DNA of 64,000 nucleotides from Flavilitoribacter nigricans DSM 23189 = NBRC 102662 (GCF_002646595.1 NZ_PDUD01000050.1:1-64000); one strand, 5' to 3'; positions 1 to 8,974 are shown, numbered from the stretch's first letter. Notes: generated by a model from the letters alone, not told the origin. A program made the numbers and translations.

Positions 1-90
1 TTGCCGATAGCTAGTACCTCCAGCTTTATACAGTGCTTTGATCTGTTTTCGCTGACTTTCGGTCAAGCCTGCATTCTTATGTAATCCCAT
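1..90 (-). CDS. Transposase N-terminus, IS481-like (partial, cut by window edge)
   Basis: Reading leftward from an ATG whose complement ends at 90, the frame stays open to the window edge and begins MGLHKNAGLTESQRK. The HKNA-LT opening followed by a helix-turn-helix-like stretch resembles the N-terminus of IS481-family transposases, which cut and join DNA with a DDE integrase core. The core itself would lie outside the window. Only 30 codons are visible, so whether the element is intact, and which family it belongs to, is inference from the first residues. Confidence 0.45.
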   Translation of the reverse strand, partial: MGLHKNAGLTESQRKQIKALYKAGGTSYRQ

Positions 91-220
91 TGTGGTCTCT
101 TTTGATCACAAATTTAATATAAGTTCTTTTGTCATTACATCTACTCTCTACAATTCAAGATTCGATACTTGAATTAAATAATTTTTTTAATTTGTCCATT
201 ATTCGCTCTCTTAACACATA

Positions 221-559
221 ATGATGACTAAAGACCAGGTTTTAGAAACGGCCAAGTCCATGTTTCTTCAGGATAGCCGTAGAAAAGAAGTCCTTGATTT
301 TATGACCCAGAACGGGCTATCCGGCACAGAAGCCGAGATCATGGCATCCAATGCTTACCAGGCCATTAAAGATGAACGTCAGGCCTTAATTCAGGAACAG
401 AAGAAGGAAGAGAAAAAAAGCGGGTGGAACCGCATTATACTGGGAGCACTGATCGTGCTGGTCAGTGTGATCGTGCTATTTGCTACCGGAAAGTTCTATT
501 ACTTCATAGCAATCGGCGGTATTGTTCTGATCGTGCAGGGTTATAACAAGCTGTCCTGA
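221..559 (+). CDS. Small membrane protein of unknown function
   Basis: A 112-residue protein with a soluble, charged N-terminal half (about residues 1-70, probably helical, ending in a lysine/glutamate-rich stretch) and two closely spaced hydrophobic segments at about 73-90 and 92-108. It is probably a membrane-anchored protein with a cytosolic head. I do not recognise a family. The start is one of two adjacent ATGs (221 or 224). The gene stands alone and is followed within a few bases by a strong hairpin terminator. Upstream is an AT-rich leader without a Shine-Dalgarno site. Confidence 0.75.
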   Translation: MMTKDQVLETAKSMFLQDSRRKEVLDFMTQNGLSGTEAEIMASNAYQAIKDERQALIQEQKKEEKKSGWNRIILGALIVLVSVIVLFATGKFYYFIAIGGIVLIVQGYNKLS

Positions 560-561
560 GC

Positions 562-591
562 AAAAAGTCCGGTATGTAAGCCGGACTTTTT
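562..591. terminator. Bidirectional intrinsic terminator
   Basis: A perfect 11-bp inverted repeat (AAAAAGTCCGG / CCGGACTTTTT, loop of 8) ends in a T-run on both strands. It closes the small membrane gene on the plus strand and may also stop transcripts of the convergent FecR-like gene. Confidence 0.8.
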
Positions 592-596
592 CCTGA

Positions 597-642
597 ATCC
601 CGTTTGGAATCCATTCTCTTTTGAGAAATTTCCAAACGGGAT
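597..642. repeat. Inverted repeat between convergent genes
   Basis: ATCCCGTTTGGA at 597-608 and its exact complement at 631-642 form a 12-bp stem, with a smaller TCTC/GAGA stem inside the loop. It has no T-run of its own. It lies between the terminator of the plus gene and the stop codon of the minus gene and probably stabilises mRNA 3' ends. Confidence 0.5.
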
Positions 643-665
643 CTCCATACCTCTCCTGGCTAAAG

Positions 666-1859
666 CTAGGGTCTGACCGCATTTTCTTTCCAGAATAACT
701 GCTCTGCCCTCGGTTTGAGTTGATGACGCAGATAAAAAGCGGCCTGCATTAATTTAACCAGATTGTTCTTTTTGAATGACTGGCGCAATAATTCGTAACG
801 CTGGTGGGCTTCGAAGAAGTGCTCTGCTACCTCCAGTACAACCGCTTCCATGAGACTGGTCAATACCGGATCCTGGATCTGATAAGCGTCAGATCCTTTG
901 AGTTTAGCCTCCAGCAGTTCCTCTGTATTTTCATCGGTGATACTGATCCGGGCCCGGGTGGATGTTTTGTCGGAATGTTCCGGTACGTTGATCCGCCAAT
1001 CGTAAAGCTCATCCACTTTCAGGGGCAGTGATTTCAGGTTGACCTGCGCCCAGTTGTCCTTCACCTCACCGGAATACACGATCCCTCCCGATCCGTCCAG
1101 GATTTCCAGTACATAGGACTGGCTGACCTGTGGCTGCGACCACTGAAAGATCACGGGCTGTGCCGGTAATTTGCCGAACGGCAAAATAGGAACGATACGG
1201 CCTTCTGCATCTCCCCAACCGTCTCCACTCTTTTTCGAACCGCTCAGTTCCCCCCAGCCATCGCCGCTCTTTTTGGAGCCACTCAGTTCACCCCAGCCGT
1301 CACCGCTTTTTTTGGAACCGCTGAGTTCGCCCCAGCCGTCACCACTCTTTTTGGAGCCACTGAGTTCTCCCCAGCCATCACCGGAGCCTTTCGAGCCACT
1401 CAATTCACCCCAGCCATCACCGGAACCTTTCGAGCCGCTCAATTCGCCCCAACCGTCGCCGGAGCCCTTTGAACCGCTGAGTTCGCCCCAGGCATCGCCA
1501 TCACCGGCATGGACGGCCAGATCGATCGCCGCCATTAGATAGCGATTGAACTGGGTATCGAAATTCAGTTTTTGCATACCTCCTTCCGGCACGATGTCCG
1601 AAAGCCGGTGCTCTCCGGCCTCGTCCAGTCGAATATATTTTCCATTGCTGAAGATCAGGGCCGAAGCGCTCGCAGAGAGTTTTAACGTACCGCTATTCAG
1701 CAGTACCGCACCGGCATTTACTTTTTGTTTATCCCCTTCTTCGGTATGGTATTTTACCCGTCCGTATTTGCTGATCAGAATGCTGATCGCGGACATAGAT
1801 TTAGATGAATTACCCAACATTAGTAAAGGTAAAATAGAGACGGTGGATGTTTTTCCCAT
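666..1859 (-). CDS. FecR-like protein with a 13-residue tandem repeat
   Basis: About 397 residues from the ATG at 1859; an in-frame ATG at 1910 and later ones at 1820 and 1796 are alternatives. The part after residue 30 (GRVKY, then NAGAVLLNSGTLKLSASASA, then SNGKYIRLDEAGE) has the spacing of a FecR domain, which in other proteins senses or scaffolds at the envelope. Seven perfect-period copies of DGWGELSGSK(G/K)SG follow, then a segment like an Fn3 fold (PVIFQWSQPQ, ending LYDWRI) and a helical C-terminus of about 100 residues. There is no convincing signal peptide; the N-terminus is only mildly hydrophobic. No sigma or anti-sigma factor gene lies beside it. The FecR assignment is by pattern, not by search; the function is unknown. 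Confidence 0.65.
   Translation of the reverse strand: MGKTSTVSILPLLMLGNSSKSMSAISILISKYGRVKYHTEEGDKQKVNAGAVLLNSGTLKLSASASALIFSNGKYIRLDEAGEHRLSDIVPEGGMQKLNFDTQFNRYLMAAIDLAVHAGDGDAWGELSGSKGSGDGWGELSGSKGSGDGWGELSGSKGSGDGWGELSGSKKSGDGWGELSGSKKSGDGWGELSGSKKSGDGWGELSGSKKSGDGWGDAEGRIVPILPFGKLPAQPVIFQWSQPQVSQSYVLEILDGSGGIVYSGEVKDNWAQVNLKSLPLKVDELYDWRINVPEHSDKTSTRARISITDENTEELLEAKLKGSDAYQIQDPVLTSLMEAVVLEVAEHFFEAHQRYELLRQSFKKNNLVKLMQAAFYLRHQLKPRAEQLFWKENAVRP
1224..1496 (-). repeat. 39-bp tandem repeat, 7 units, inside the FecR-like gene
   Basis: Seven units of exactly 39 bp encode DGWGELSGSKGSG or DGWGELSGSKKSG, and a partial eighth (DGWGDAEG) follows. In the protein's order the first three units carry KGS and the next four KKS, which points to block duplication. 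Third codon positions differ between units, so the array is not brand new but is still length-homogeneous. Confidence 0.9.
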
Positions 1860-2010
1860 TTTTTTAGATCTAGATTTTTGAAAAGGCTCAGTAGATAAAC
1901 AGCACCGCAAGAGGAGTTTAAAGCGGCGACCATTCCGAGGACAGGGGCAAGCACGTAGCTACAGGAACTGTTACTCCCCAAATATAATGATATTTTCCTA
2001 AACTGTGAAC

Positions 2011-3786
2011 CTAGAATTTCACGATCCGTCCGCTATTCCGGTGACCGTCAATATTCCAGCGCCACCAGTACAGACCGGCCGGTTGGGCAGTAAGGTCCAG
2101 CTCAAATGGCGTTTGGTTTACCTGTTTTCGTTCCACCAGTTTTCCGGTACTGTCAAAGATCTCCAGCACGGAACCGCTGCTGTTGGTGTCGGAAGTAAAA
2201 CGAAGCAGCCCCCGACTGGGATTCGGGTAGACCTCAATGCCGAGATCTGCCCGGGGCGTATTCACCGGCGATACCTGCCGGGCGCGCTCCACGGCGGCCA
2301 GAGCATCGATCCGGCCATAACCGGTCATGGGATTCGGCACATCCGTATCCGAATACCCGCCGCAACTGACCCGGTCGTAAGCCGGCACGGTGCTTTCCCG
2401 CATGATCTGTTCGATCAGGGCCACCTCTCCCGCGAGGTCGGGATTGGCTTCAATGATCAGCGCTACGATACCCGTCACAAAGGGTCCGGCCGCACTCGTG
2501 CCCGAAGCGGCCATAAAACCGTCGTTGCGCCGCGCAGAACGGATGTTCACCCCGGGAGCCACCAGATCCGGTTTTATGCGGCCACTCCCGTCGATGGTTA
2601 CCGGGCCGCGACTACTGAAACCGGCCAGCGTATCGGTGGCGTTGGTGGCTCCTACGGCAAAAGAGCCCGCAAAAATGGCCGAAGGATCGTTAACCGATCC
2701 GCAGTCGGGGCCGTCGTTACCGGCCGAAACCACTACGACTACTCCGGCGGCCCGCAGGTTTTCTACCGCCTGTTCCAGAATTCCCCAGTTCTCGGCACTG
2801 CAGCCTTCCATGGCCGGGCAGCCCCAGGAATTGTTGATCACGTGGGGGGCCAGTTCCGGCCGGGGATCATTACCATCCAGGTCCGTTGGCGCCAGAAACC
2901 ACTCAAATCCGGCCAGATAGGTAGCCGGGCTACCGTAGCCGCGTTCCATATTCCGGCAGGCGATCCAGCGGGAAGCAGGGGCTACTCCGATCTGATTGCC
3001 CTGCTCGTCATCCCCTACCGAGATGCCCATCGTATAGGTACCGTGGTCGTTATCATCACAGGGAAAATCTACCGAAAGTCCGCAGGGGTTGTTGCTGGGG
3101 TCGATCTGCTCGTCGTTGTGCAGGGGGCTGATCTCCGTGATGGCGTCAAACCAGTTATAAGAATGTTCGACCTCCGCTTCACTACCCTGCCAGCCCCGGT
3201 ATTTTTCTTTCAGTGTGGGATGGGTCCATTCCACGCCCGTATCCTGATTACCGATCACCACACCGGTACCGCGGATGCCCTGGGCCCAGACTTCCGGCAC
3301 ATTGATCAGATCCAGGCCCCACTCCACAGGGCTGCGTCCGGAGGCAGTATGGCCCGGAAGGGGTCTCCACGCGAGCATATCTATCCAGGGATTTGCCTGG
3401 ATCCGTAGCACTTCCGGCCGAGCGGCGATCCGCAGCAGGAGTTCGCGGTCCAAACGGGTATGCAGAGCGTTGACAATGAGAAAAGATTGGAAAGGACGGC
3501 CCGAAGCGCCTATTATACGCTGTACTTCCTGCTGGCTTTCCCGGGAGACTGTTTGCAGTCGTTCGTATACCAGTCGGCCCTTTCGCTCTTTGCCGTGTAT
3601 CCGGGAAAGGTCATTCAGATCGGCAGTATTCCTGAACAGGATCAGGCACTCTACCTCGGCACTATTTTGGCTGTCTTCCAATAGAGTGGCGGCAATCTTT
3701 GCGGCGGGTGCCTGGGCCTGAATGGTAATTAGTATCAGTAAGCTGGCTACGGTAGCCAGGAGCAATTTTTTGTGCATTTGGTTCAT
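2011..3786 (-). CDS. Secreted subtilisin-like serine protease with T9SS type A sorting domain
   Basis: The start is placed at 3786 (MNQMHKKLLL), which gives a clean signal peptide ending near IQAQA; the frame remains open further upstream. The peptidase S8 catalytic residues are visible in order: Asp in GNQDTGVEW, His in DNDHGTYTMG, the oxyanion Asn in VINNSWG and Ser in ASGTSAAGPF. An inhibitor-like propeptide region (about residues 30-120) precedes the catalytic domain. The last 80 residues (VYPNPSRGLL, then STGKLV, ending GRIVKF) form a Por-type C-terminal domain, so the enzyme should cross the outer membrane by T9SS and be released or surface-attached. It is a single gene between two intergenic gaps. 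Confidence 0.93.
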   Translation of the reverse strand: MNQMHKKLLLATVASLLILITIQAQAPAAKIAATLLEDSQNSAEVECLILFRNTADLNDLSRIHGKERKGRLVYERLQTVSRESQQEVQRIIGASGRPFQSFLIVNALHTRLDRELLLRIAARPEVLRIQANPWIDMLAWRPLPGHTASGRSPVEWGLDLINVPEVWAQGIRGTGVVIGNQDTGVEWTHPTLKEKYRGWQGSEAEVEHSYNWFDAITEISPLHNDEQIDPSNNPCGLSVDFPCDDNDHGTYTMGISVGDDEQGNQIGVAPASRWIACRNMERGYGSPATYLAGFEWFLAPTDLDGNDPRPELAPHVINNSWGCPAMEGCSAENWGILEQAVENLRAAGVVVVVSAGNDGPDCGSVNDPSAIFAGSFAVGATNATDTLAGFSSRGPVTIDGSGRIKPDLVAPGVNIRSARRNDGFMAASGTSAAGPFVTGIVALIIEANPDLAGEVALIEQIMRESTVPAYDRVSCGGYSDTDVPNPMTGYGRIDALAAVERARQVSPVNTPRADLGIEVYPNPSRGLLRFTSDTNSSGSVLEIFDSTGKLVERKQVNQTPFELDLTAQPAGLYWWRWNIDGHRNSGRIVKF

Positions 3787-4075
3787 AGGGATCCAATCAT
3801 GTGGGTTACAAATATCGTGGTAATAATGTCGTTCCCTCCGTTTTTGTTCGTGTTTTGCCGGACAAATAACCCAAAACGGAGCCGACAAATATAAACTAAT
3901 AATAATTTTTGGCTAAAAACTTATGTAACTCAAAGATTTCTTGTAATTTAGGACTTTCCCATCCTACATATCGCACATCCACCAAGTCATCCCACAAATT
4001 TGCACTATTTGAACAATGCGTTGCTAACCTCAGCTTAATTCTCTTAAAAATCGCCATCTGTGAAAACACGCTAAC

Positions 4076-4537
4076 ATGAGCAACGAGACAGTCTATTACA
4101 ATGCCTACTCGGGGATGCCCCTCAGGGATAGAATTGCTGTCGTGCAGTTTTTAGAACAGCATGAGAAAACAGAGAAAAAGGAAAATATCTGTGAAGCATT
4201 GGACTATGCCCTTAAAGTAAAACCTTCCTTTGGAGGGTTCATCCTGGTTGCCCGAGAGAACGGCAAGATCCGGGGAGTGATCGTATCCAACTGCACGGGT
4301 ATGACCGGCTACAACGCCAGCCACCTTTTCGTTTTCGCTACCTATAACCATAAGTCCGACTGCGATCGGAATACCATGCTGGGTCTAATGCGCGAAGCTA
4401 TTCGCTACGCCAAAGGGCAGGTAGCTATGCACATTTCTCCCGACCATCCGGCACTAACGCTTTTCCAGCAACTCGGATTTAAATCTGAACTACTCGCGCT
4501 AAGGCTCGACAGCACCGTTTCTATGGCAGTAGCCTAG
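4076..4537 (+). CDS. GNAT family N-acetyltransferase
   Basis: A 153-residue protein with the alternating strand and helix pattern of the GNAT fold: FILVAREN-KIRGVIV for strands 2-3, SHLFVFATY for strand 4, a helix starting at NTMLGLMREA, then VAMHISPDHPALTLFQQLGF, the typical C-terminal strand and helix. These enzymes transfer acetyl from acetyl-CoA to an amine. The substrate cannot be told. The pyrophosphate-binding loop is not the canonical Q/RxxGxG/A, so activity is not certain. It is followed after 54 bp by the DUF1684 lipoprotein gene. Confidence 0.8.
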   Translation: MSNETVYYNAYSGMPLRDRIAVVQFLEQHEKTEKKENICEALDYALKVKPSFGGFILVARENGKIRGVIVSNCTGMTGYNASHLFVFATYNHKSDCDRNTMLGLMREAIRYAKGQVAMHISPDHPALTLFQQLGFKSELLALRLDSTVSMAVA

Positions 4538-4591
4538 CACCGGAGTATTGCGGGCCTCTCCATATTTGTAACCCAACTTAAAGACGCTATT

Positions 4592-5488
4592 TTGAACCGG
4601 AAATTACTTTATTTCGGTCTATCAGTTCTGGTAGCCGCTTTCTCTGCTTGTGGAAACAGTTCCGAAACGCCCGACCCGGCCTACGTGCAGGAGGTCGATG
4701 CCTGGCATCAGGACCGGGTGGCCGCACTGATGGCCCCGGATAGCTGGGTAGCCCTGGCCGGCCTGTTCTGGCTGGAACCAGGAGATAACCCTTTTGGCAG
4801 TGCTTCCGGACTGCCAGTGGTTTTTCCGGAAAAAGCACCGGATACTCTGGGCACTTTCCGTCTGGAGGGAGATTCCGTTTCCATGATCATGGCTACGGGC
4901 TTACCGGCTCAGGTAGACGGCCAATCCGTGCAGCGCTATACCCTTACCGGAATGGAAACCTCACCGGTAGTTCACTTCGAAGATCTGAGCTGGATCCTTA
5001 TCCAGCGTACGGACAAATACGGGATCCGTCTCTGGGACGGCAAGCATCCCAAAATTGCGGATACCGTACACATTGAACGTTTTCCGATAAATACCGATTG
5101 GCGTATTTCGGCCCGTTGGATCCCCGACAGTACCGGCCAGACCATCCGCATGCGCAATGTGTTGGACATGGAAATGGATATGGAGACCGAGGGGCGGCTC
5201 CATTTCGAGTACCAGGGCCAGAGCTACGAGTTAACCGCACTGGACGGCGGCGAAAACGAGTTTTTCATGGTCTTCGCCGACGCTACCAGTGGAGCGGAAA
5301 CGTATCCCGGTGGGCGTTATCTCTACGTAGACCGGCCGGACGAACAGGGCAATACCTATCTGGATTTTAACAAAGCCTATAATCCGCCCTGTGCATTCAC
5401 TGAATTTGCGACCTGCCTGCTGCCACCGGCCGAAAACCGGCTGGACCTGGCCATCACCGCCGGGGAACTCAACTACGGCGATCACTGA
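4592..5488 (+). CDS. DUF1684 domain lipoprotein, TTG start
   Basis: A 298-residue protein with a signal sequence and a lipobox around Cys20 (AAFSACGNS), so it should be lipid-anchored. The rest fits DUF1684: WLEPGDNPFGS near residue 65, and the conserved C-terminal block YLDFNKAYNPPCAF with FATCLLPPAENRL. The molecular function of DUF1684 is not known. The start is TTG, chosen because it places the lipoprotein signal at the N-terminus. Its stop codon directly abuts the stop codon of the convergent gene at 5489. Confidence 0.9.
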   Translation: MNRKLLYFGLSVLVAAFSACGNSSETPDPAYVQEVDAWHQDRVAALMAPDSWVALAGLFWLEPGDNPFGSASGLPVVFPEKAPDTLGTFRLEGDSVSMIMATGLPAQVDGQSVQRYTLTGMETSPVVHFEDLSWILIQRTDKYGIRLWDGKHPKIADTVHIERFPINTDWRISARWIPDSTGQTIRMRNVLDMEMDMETEGRLHFEYQGQSYELTALDGGENEFFMVFADATSGAETYPGGRYLYVDRPDEQGNTYLDFNKAYNPPCAFTEFATCLLPPAENRLDLAITAGELNYGDH

Positions 5489-6625
5489 TCAACTGACCTG
5501 CAGGATCATTCCACTTTGTACGGGGCCGTTGCCCAGCGCATTCAGGTAAATGAGCTTTTGCACGGTCGTCCGGTATTGCCGGGCGATGGTGCTCAGGGTT
5601 TCCCTTCTACTGACTTTGTGATAAACTTTCCGGACCAGCGTGGGCTGCGGCCGGGCATTCACGCCGGCGCCGTGGTCAGCCGGTAGGTAAGCGGCCAGCA
5701 CAACTGCCGGAGATTGGCCGGAAGGAGCAAACTGGTCGTTATCAAAACCTGAATCAATCTTTCCCGGGTAGGGCGTGTACCGGTTCCCGGAGCTATGATC
5801 GGCCGTCAGCGCTCCGGAACGGTTTGCGGTCTGATCGTGCCGGATCCCGTAGTGCTCATTGGTCTTCTGTTCGGAGTAGGCCAACTGGTGATCGTAGGTG
5901 CCGGTGGACGGATCCCGGTACTGGTACCCGAATTCCGACCTAGGCTGAGCGTTCATTCTTTCCACGGAAGGGATCTGGGAATGAAAAACGGTCTCGTCGT
6001 TCGGTTCATTGGTGGATAGCGCATCGTTCATCGCGGTGGTTTCGACCACGTCGGTGGTCCAGTACCTGGCCGGAAGGCTGCCTTTCATGTAGAATATGGC
6101 ATCATAACGATACAGGCCGTAGTCCTCAATGGTCCGGATCAGTTTTTCGGCGTACGCGCCACCGTTGGAAAAACCGGTCAGTTGCAAACCGTTGGCCCAC
6201 CCGTAATAGTCGGTAGTGGCCAGTTGGAACAACATCCGGTACCGCTGGATCTTATCCGGTGCAATGATAAGATTGGAGTGATCCCGGAAGCTGGCGGCTG
6301 CGTTGGGGTACACCCGAAAGCAACCCGGCTCCAGTTCACCGTCTGCATTGTACGTCAATTGGGAGAAGGTGGACCCGGTCCAGCTTTTTCCGCACTGAAT
6401 ACCGAAGTGGTTGTTGGCGGAAAGGGCCAGTTCGTTATGCCCGGCTCCGGATTCCAGCAAGGCCTGAGCGAGAATAATACTGGCCGGAATACCGGTGCGC
6501 AGCATTTCCCGAACGGCGATGTCTTTGTGGTTTTGAAGGTAATCTAACTGAGTAGAATGTGGTTGTGCTGAAAGGGTGGTGACATGGCATAGTAGCCACG
6601 CCATCAGGTAGATGCATGTTTTCAT
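5489..6625 (-). CDS. Exported glucosaminidase with C-terminal LysM
   Basis: A 378-residue protein. A signal peptide (to about residue 20) is followed by a FlgJ/LytG-like glucosaminidase domain (about 25-180: GIPASIILAQALLESGAGHN, then NNHFGIQCGKSW), in which the Glu of LLESGAG is the likely catalytic acid. A low-complexity linker of about 130 residues leads to one LysM module at the end (YHKVSRRETLSTIARQYR, then LIYLNAL). It probably cuts or remodels peptidoglycan in the periplasm. The gene is convergent with the DUF1684 gene with no bases between the stop codons, so their transcript ends must overlap. Confidence 0.9.
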   Translation of the reverse strand: MKTCIYLMAWLLCHVTTLSAQPHSTQLDYLQNHKDIAVREMLRTGIPASIILAQALLESGAGHNELALSANNHFGIQCGKSWTGSTFSQLTYNADGELEPGCFRVYPNAAASFRDHSNLIIAPDKIQRYRMLFQLATTDYYGWANGLQLTGFSNGGAYAEKLIRTIEDYGLYRYDAIFYMKGSLPARYWTTDVVETTAMNDALSTNEPNDETVFHSQIPSVERMNAQPRSEFGYQYRDPSTGTYDHQLAYSEQKTNEHYGIRHDQTANRSGALTADHSSGNRYTPYPGKIDSGFDNDQFAPSGQSPAVVLAAYLPADHGAGVNARPQPTLVRKVYHKVSRRETLSTIARQYRTTVQKLIYLNALGNGPVQSGMILQVS

Positions 6626-6998
6626 TGTATACGGGGTTTGTTCTATTTCTCCATCAATTTAATAAAACCGGACCACTAAATCAAGTTACTTCAGACGGAA
6701 GATCATATTAAATCGACTTTGAATAGAACGCATTTTACAAATGAATGATTCCCCCTAAACCCCGGATAATGAATTTGTTAGCGATATTAAAATAAAAAGT
6801 GATAAGATGCCGGTAGCTATCCTGCACATCTTATCACTTTAAATTTTAACCTGTAAGATCCTCTTCAATAATGATTTAAATACACAATATGGTTTCTTCG
6901 ATGATTATCATTACGGTCGGTCAGCGGCTGTCGACGTACCGGTTAAACTACGAGCTACCAATTGTGGGAGGATCCGTTTTTCGCAGCGGAAAATTGAT
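6626..6998. other. Intergenic stretch of about 370 bp
   Basis: No gene is visible. It holds the terminator at 6796-6840 and, between it and 6625, the AT-rich upstream region of the glucosaminidase gene. Confidence 0.6.
6796..6840. terminator. Long perfect hairpin terminator
   Basis: AAAGTGATAAGATG at 6796-6809 is exactly complementary to 6827-6840, with a loop of 17. The arms begin and end with A and T runs, so it can terminate in either direction. On the minus strand it lies downstream of the M56 gene. Confidence 0.7.
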
Positions 6999-8972
6999 TT
7001 ATTCCTCTTTGCGATTTTGTCGGTTATGTCGGCTCTTTTCCAGTTTCTCCATTTGCTCTTCCAGGGCTTCCATTTGCTCTTCGAACCTTTTTTCCAGAGA
7101 CTCCTGCAATTTTTCCATCTCCACCTCCATGGGTTCGAACCGGGCTTCCATCAGTTTTTCCATCTCTTCGCTCATCGCGTCCATCTGCTCCTCCAGGGCT
7201 TTTCTTTCCGGACTGTTCTCGTAGGCCTCCATCTCTTTTTCCAGCGCTTCGAAAGCCGCTTCGTACTGCTTTTCGAAGGCTTCGTGCTTTTCGTCAAAGA
7301 TATTGGAAAGGGAATCCATTTTATGCTCCAGCATTTCCGGATTATTTTCGAATTTGCGTTGCATCTCTTCGGCCATCCGGGAAAAATCGCCGGACATGCG
7401 TTCCATTTCCGCCTGCATTTTCTGGAAACCTTCGGACTGCATCAGTTCCTGATGTCGTTTTTCCACTTCCTGCATGACCTTCTGCTGTTCCTGCATCAGT
7501 TTTTCGTAGCCGCCCTGTTCCTTCATCAACTTCTCCTGCATCGCCTGCATTTCCACCTCGTATTTTTTGGTGAGTTCCTGAATGCGCTGCATTTCCTGGC
7601 TGCTCATCATTTCCTGTTGGAGCTTTTCCATTTCAAGCTGTAGCTTCCGCATCTGCTCCCGGTATTTCTCATCCGGAATGGTATCCCGGAAAGACCGCAG
7701 TAAAGCCAGCGTCTGGGTCGGCAAGGCCCGTAAGGCAGCGGTTTCCAGTTTTTTCAGTTGGGCTGCTCCGGGCAGAGCAGCGACGATGTTACTTACCGGA
7801 TTCGTAGCCTGGGCTAATACCGCTGCGGTAGCAGGTTCCACCTTTTTCGTGGGTTTCTGCTGCACATCGGCGATTTTTGGTAAGGTCTGCCTAACATCCA
7901 AACGCTCCACGGGATCGAGATTTTCAATACCGATATTTTCCCAGTAGTTTCCCGGCTCGGTCACTTCTTCGCTGTTGCGGAAGGCCAGCAGACCGGTAGC
8001 CATGCAGAAAAACAACAGACTCCAGAGTCCTTTACCGATGATCCGGACACTGCTTTCTCCTCCCAGTAGCCTTTGTACACGGCCGAGGATACCCTGCGGG
8101 CGTCCGTTGAAAGCCAGGCCCAATTGACCGCCCTGCATTCTCCATTCTTCCAACTGCGCCAGCGTCTTTACCAATGTCAGACGGTCTCCCGTAATATTTA
8201 CGGCCAGCTCATCGCAACAGTGTTCGCGTTCTTCCCGGATCTGGGCGGAGATCCACCAAACGGCCGGATTGAAGAACAACAGCACTTCTACGGCAGATTG
8301 AATAAGATTGACGAGGTAATCCATGCGGCGAACGTGGGCCAGTTCGTGCGCCAGCACACATTCTACCTGTTGGGGAGACAAGCCAGATAGCATACCGACC
8401 GGCAACAGGATCACCGGTTTAAACCAGCCGACGAGCATCGGGCCGCTGACCCGCAGGCTCTCCCGCATCTCTACGGGTTGCAATATGCCCATCTGCCATT
8501 TGAGGCTGTTGAGTTTTTCGCTCCAGCTATTGCTTACCGGCTGGGTATTGACCGATCTCAGTCGTTGCAGATAAGCCAGTTCTCCCAGCATACGGATCGC
8601 CATCAGGGCTACCCCCACCAGCCACACCTGCAGCAGGATAGGAAATAATTTGCCCAGATAACCGGATTCGGCGGGAAGCTGCGGGGCCGATTCATTTAGG
8701 AAAAAAGTTCCGGGTCCCGCACCCTTTCCATCTGCGATAACATTGGAAGCGGAGGCCGGCTCGTAATAAATATAGAAGGTACAAATAACGGAGCCCAGCA
8801 ATAAAAGAAGGGCGCCTACACTCATCTGGTACCGCAGTGCGGGTGAGTGTTGCCGGGTTTTTCCCAGCATAAAAGCTAACAGTAGGGTGATAATGGCACC
8901 TTGCCAAAGAGAATGTAAAATGGTCCAGCCTCCGGCTTGCACCAATGCGTCGGGTAATATTTGATTGAACAT
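6999..8972 (-). CDS. BlaR1/MecR1-like M56 membrane metallopeptidase with long coiled coil
   Basis: A 657-residue protein. Membrane segments lie at about 15-35, 50-70 and 108-128, followed by the M56 zinc protease domain with HELAH (209-213) and a downstream EREHCCDELA. A last membrane segment lies near residue 310. In BlaR1 this protease cleaves the BlaI repressor after a signal reaches the sensor. Here the penicillin-binding sensor domain is absent. It is replaced by about 240 residues of Glu-, Met- and Gln-rich coiled coil (about 405-645). The gene starts 2 bp after the blaI-type gene, so the two are cotranscribed. The signal it senses is unknown. Confidence 0.9.
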   Translation of the reverse strand: MFNQILPDALVQAGGWTILHSLWQGAIITLLLAFMLGKTRQHSPALRYQMSVGALLLLLGSVICTFYIYYEPASASNVIADGKGAGPGTFFLNESAPQLPAESGYLGKLFPILLQVWLVGVALMAIRMLGELAYLQRLRSVNTQPVSNSWSEKLNSLKWQMGILQPVEMRESLRVSGPMLVGWFKPVILLPVGMLSGLSPQQVECVLAHELAHVRRMDYLVNLIQSAVEVLLFFNPAVWWISAQIREEREHCCDELAVNITGDRLTLVKTLAQLEEWRMQGGQLGLAFNGRPQGILGRVQRLLGGESSVRIIGKGLWSLLFFCMATGLLAFRNSEEVTEPGNYWENIGIENLDPVERLDVRQTLPKIADVQQKPTKKVEPATAAVLAQATNPVSNIVAALPGAAQLKKLETAALRALPTQTLALLRSFRDTIPDEKYREQMRKLQLEMEKLQQEMMSSQEMQRIQELTKKYEVEMQAMQEKLMKEQGGYEKLMQEQQKVMQEVEKRHQELMQSEGFQKMQAEMERMSGDFSRMAEEMQRKFENNPEMLEHKMDSLSNIFDEKHEAFEKQYEAAFEALEKEMEAYENSPERKALEEQMDAMSEEMEKLMEARFEPMEVEMEKLQESLEKRFEEQMEALEEQMEKLEKSRHNRQNRKEE

Positions 8973-8974
8973 GC

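Noticed and set aside
1224-1496. Possible CRISPR array because of regular 39-bp repeats
   Set aside because: The units are contiguous without spacers and lie in frame inside a gene; no cas genes are present.
1171-1542. A plus-strand open frame rich in SSPQPSP repeats
   Set aside because: It is the antisense reading of the 39-bp coding repeat. The minus frame gives a structured domain order, whereas this frame is only repeat.
2005-3408. Long plus-strand open frame of 467 codons
   Set aside because: It is antisense to the subtilase gene, has no domain and is explained by the GC-skewed codon use of the real gene.
7017-7643. Plus-strand frame rich in Phe, Leu and His
   Set aside because: It is the antisense of the Glu/Met-rich coiled coil of the M56 protein.
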